Positions 30,871-31,624 of a stretch of DNA of 31,624 nt are shown here, piece after piece (the first letter of the stretch is position 1; every line of letters begins with the position of its first letter). The notes beneath the pieces were generated by a model that was given only the letters and a program-made list of their open reading frames with translations, was not told where the DNA came from and searched no databases. Source of the stretch: an uncultured Collinsella sp. (GTDB taxonomy: Bacteria > Actinomycetota > Coriobacteriia > Coriobacteriales > Coriobacteriaceae); NCBI GenBank assembly GCA_900545745.1, contig URAD01000019.1, positions 1-31,624 of the forward strand. The letters are read 5' to 3'. A program made the position numbers and the translations under genes.

Positions 30871-31624
30871 ATGAACGTACTTGTTGTCAACGCCGGCAGC
30901 TCAAGCCTTAAATATCAGCTTTTGGATACCGATACCCGAGAGGTTTTCGCCAAGGGCAACTGCGAACGTATCGGTTCGGACATGGGCATCTTTGGCCACT
31001 CCGAGAACGGTGGCGCCAAGCAGACCGAGGAGGTCCCTTTCCCCGATCATCGCTCTGCTATCGCTCGTGTGCTCGAGGAGCTCGAGAAGACCGACTTTAC
31101 GATTGATGGTATCGGGCATCGTATCGTTCAGGGCGGCTGGCACTTCGATGATTCCGCAGTTGTCGACGACGAGGTTATGGCCAAGATTCTTGAGGTGGCA
31201 CCACTTGCCCCGCTGCACAACTACGGCGAGGCCGCGGCGATTGAGTACTGCCGTGAGAAGTATCCGGAGCTGCCCAACGTGGCGGTCTTCGATACCTCGT
31301 TCCATATGACCATGCCCGAGGTCGCCTATACCTACGCGCTGCCCAAGGACGTGTGCGACAAGTACCACGTGCGCAAGTACGGCGCCCACGGCACGAGCCA
31401 CCGCTATGAGTGGGTGATGGCCAAGGAGATCCTGGGTTCGCGCTGCCACCGCCTGCTTTCGTGCCATCTGGGCAACGGTGCTTCGCTCGCTGCTATCGAG
31501 GACGGCGTGTGCCGCGACACCACGATGGGTCTCACGCCGCTCGATGGCCTGATGATGGGCACCCGTTGTGGTTCCATCGACCCGGCCACCGTGTGCTACC
31601 TGCAGCGCGAGGGCGGCTACAGCT
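30871..31624 (+). CDS. ackA: acetate kinase, second copy, partial at window end
   Basis: The frame starts at ATG 30871 (AAGGAG upstream) and is still open at 31624, giving 251 codons of an expected roughly 400. Canonical motifs are intact: 'VLVVNAGSSSLKYQ', 'GHRIVQGGW', 'AHGTSHRY' with both His, 'CHLGNGAS' and 'GTRCGSIDPATV'. It converts acetyl phosphate and ADP to acetate and ATP, the usual final ATP-yielding step of fermentation. It is a clear paralogue of the gene 165 nt upstream, but the intervening terminator and a probable promoter indicate separate expression. Confidence 0.93.
   Translation, partial: MNVLVVNAGSSSLKYQLLDTDTREVFAKGNCERIGSDMGIFGHSENGGAKQTEEVPFPDHRSAIARVLEELEKTDFTIDGIGHRIVQGGWHFDDSAVVDDEVMAKILEVAPLAPLHNYGEAAAIEYCREKYPELPNVAVFDTSFHMTMPEVAYTYALPKDVCDKYHVRKYGAHGTSHRYEWVMAKEILGSRCHRLLSCHLGNGASLAAIEDGVCRDTTMGLTPLDGLMMGTRCGSIDPATVCYLQREGGYS

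Noticed and set aside
1..31624. CRISPR array, tRNA or rRNA genes
   Set aside because: No regularly spaced repeats, and no cloverleaf or ribosomal RNA sequence was recognised on reading either strand.

Overview
The window looks like chromosome of a high-GC actinobacterium of the class Coriobacteriia, most likely Collinsella or a close relative. This is inferred from the gene set (Tat/lipobox lipoproteins, a C69 dipeptidase with an LPxTG anchor, a D-aspartate ligase/racemase pair, a fused EcfAA ATPase, tandem acetate kinases), from codon style and from intergenic GGGACNGTCTT palindromes. No rRNA, tRNA or CRISPR array was seen, and no database search was possible.

Positions 1-8831 form an accessory, very GC-rich island. 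It opens with debris of a phage structural/packaging region (61-697). A minus-strand pair follows: a small HTH regulator and an Abi_C-type abortive-infection protein, with a promoter and two direct repeats that could be operators. Next is a tightly packed plus-strand run of six genes: type III restriction-modification mod and res, an unknown 67-residue protein, an Mrr-like nuclease with an extra N-terminal domain, a 44-residue polar protein with a near-perfect Shine-Dalgarno, and a 188-residue membrane protein. Overlapping stop/start codons tie the last four into two coupled pairs. The pairing of the small polar protein with the membrane protein is the best candidate here for an undescribed defence module.

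Positions 8960-15950 are core-like: a lipoprotein whose ribosome binding site lies inside a perfect 14-bp inverted repeat, an HTH protein beside a membrane-anchored Ser/Thr kinase, a secreted coiled-coil cell-wall hydrolase, a MOSC protein, and a probable D-Asp ligase with an aspartate racemase (cell-wall crossbridge supply).

Positions 15951-19580 hold a complete ECF transporter operon on the minus strand: S component, fused double ATPase, EcfT. It is preceded by a 22-codon leader peptide with three consecutive Trp codons and a textbook UUCG-loop terminator, so the transporter is very probably a tryptophan importer controlled by transcription attenuation. A 20/21 inverted repeat brackets the attenuator, and a second structured element lies between the S and ATPase genes.

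Positions 19614-24980 carry the C69 dipeptidase, a 30-residue membrane microprotein, a diacylglycerol-kinase-family lipid kinase, a ribonuclease D and a YugP-type zinc peptidase. Positions 25050-31624 carry xseA, xseB, a HIT protein, a LysR regulator, an MFS transporter and two tandem acetate kinase genes. The first acetate kinase has changes at normally invariant active-site positions; the second is canonical and runs off the window end.
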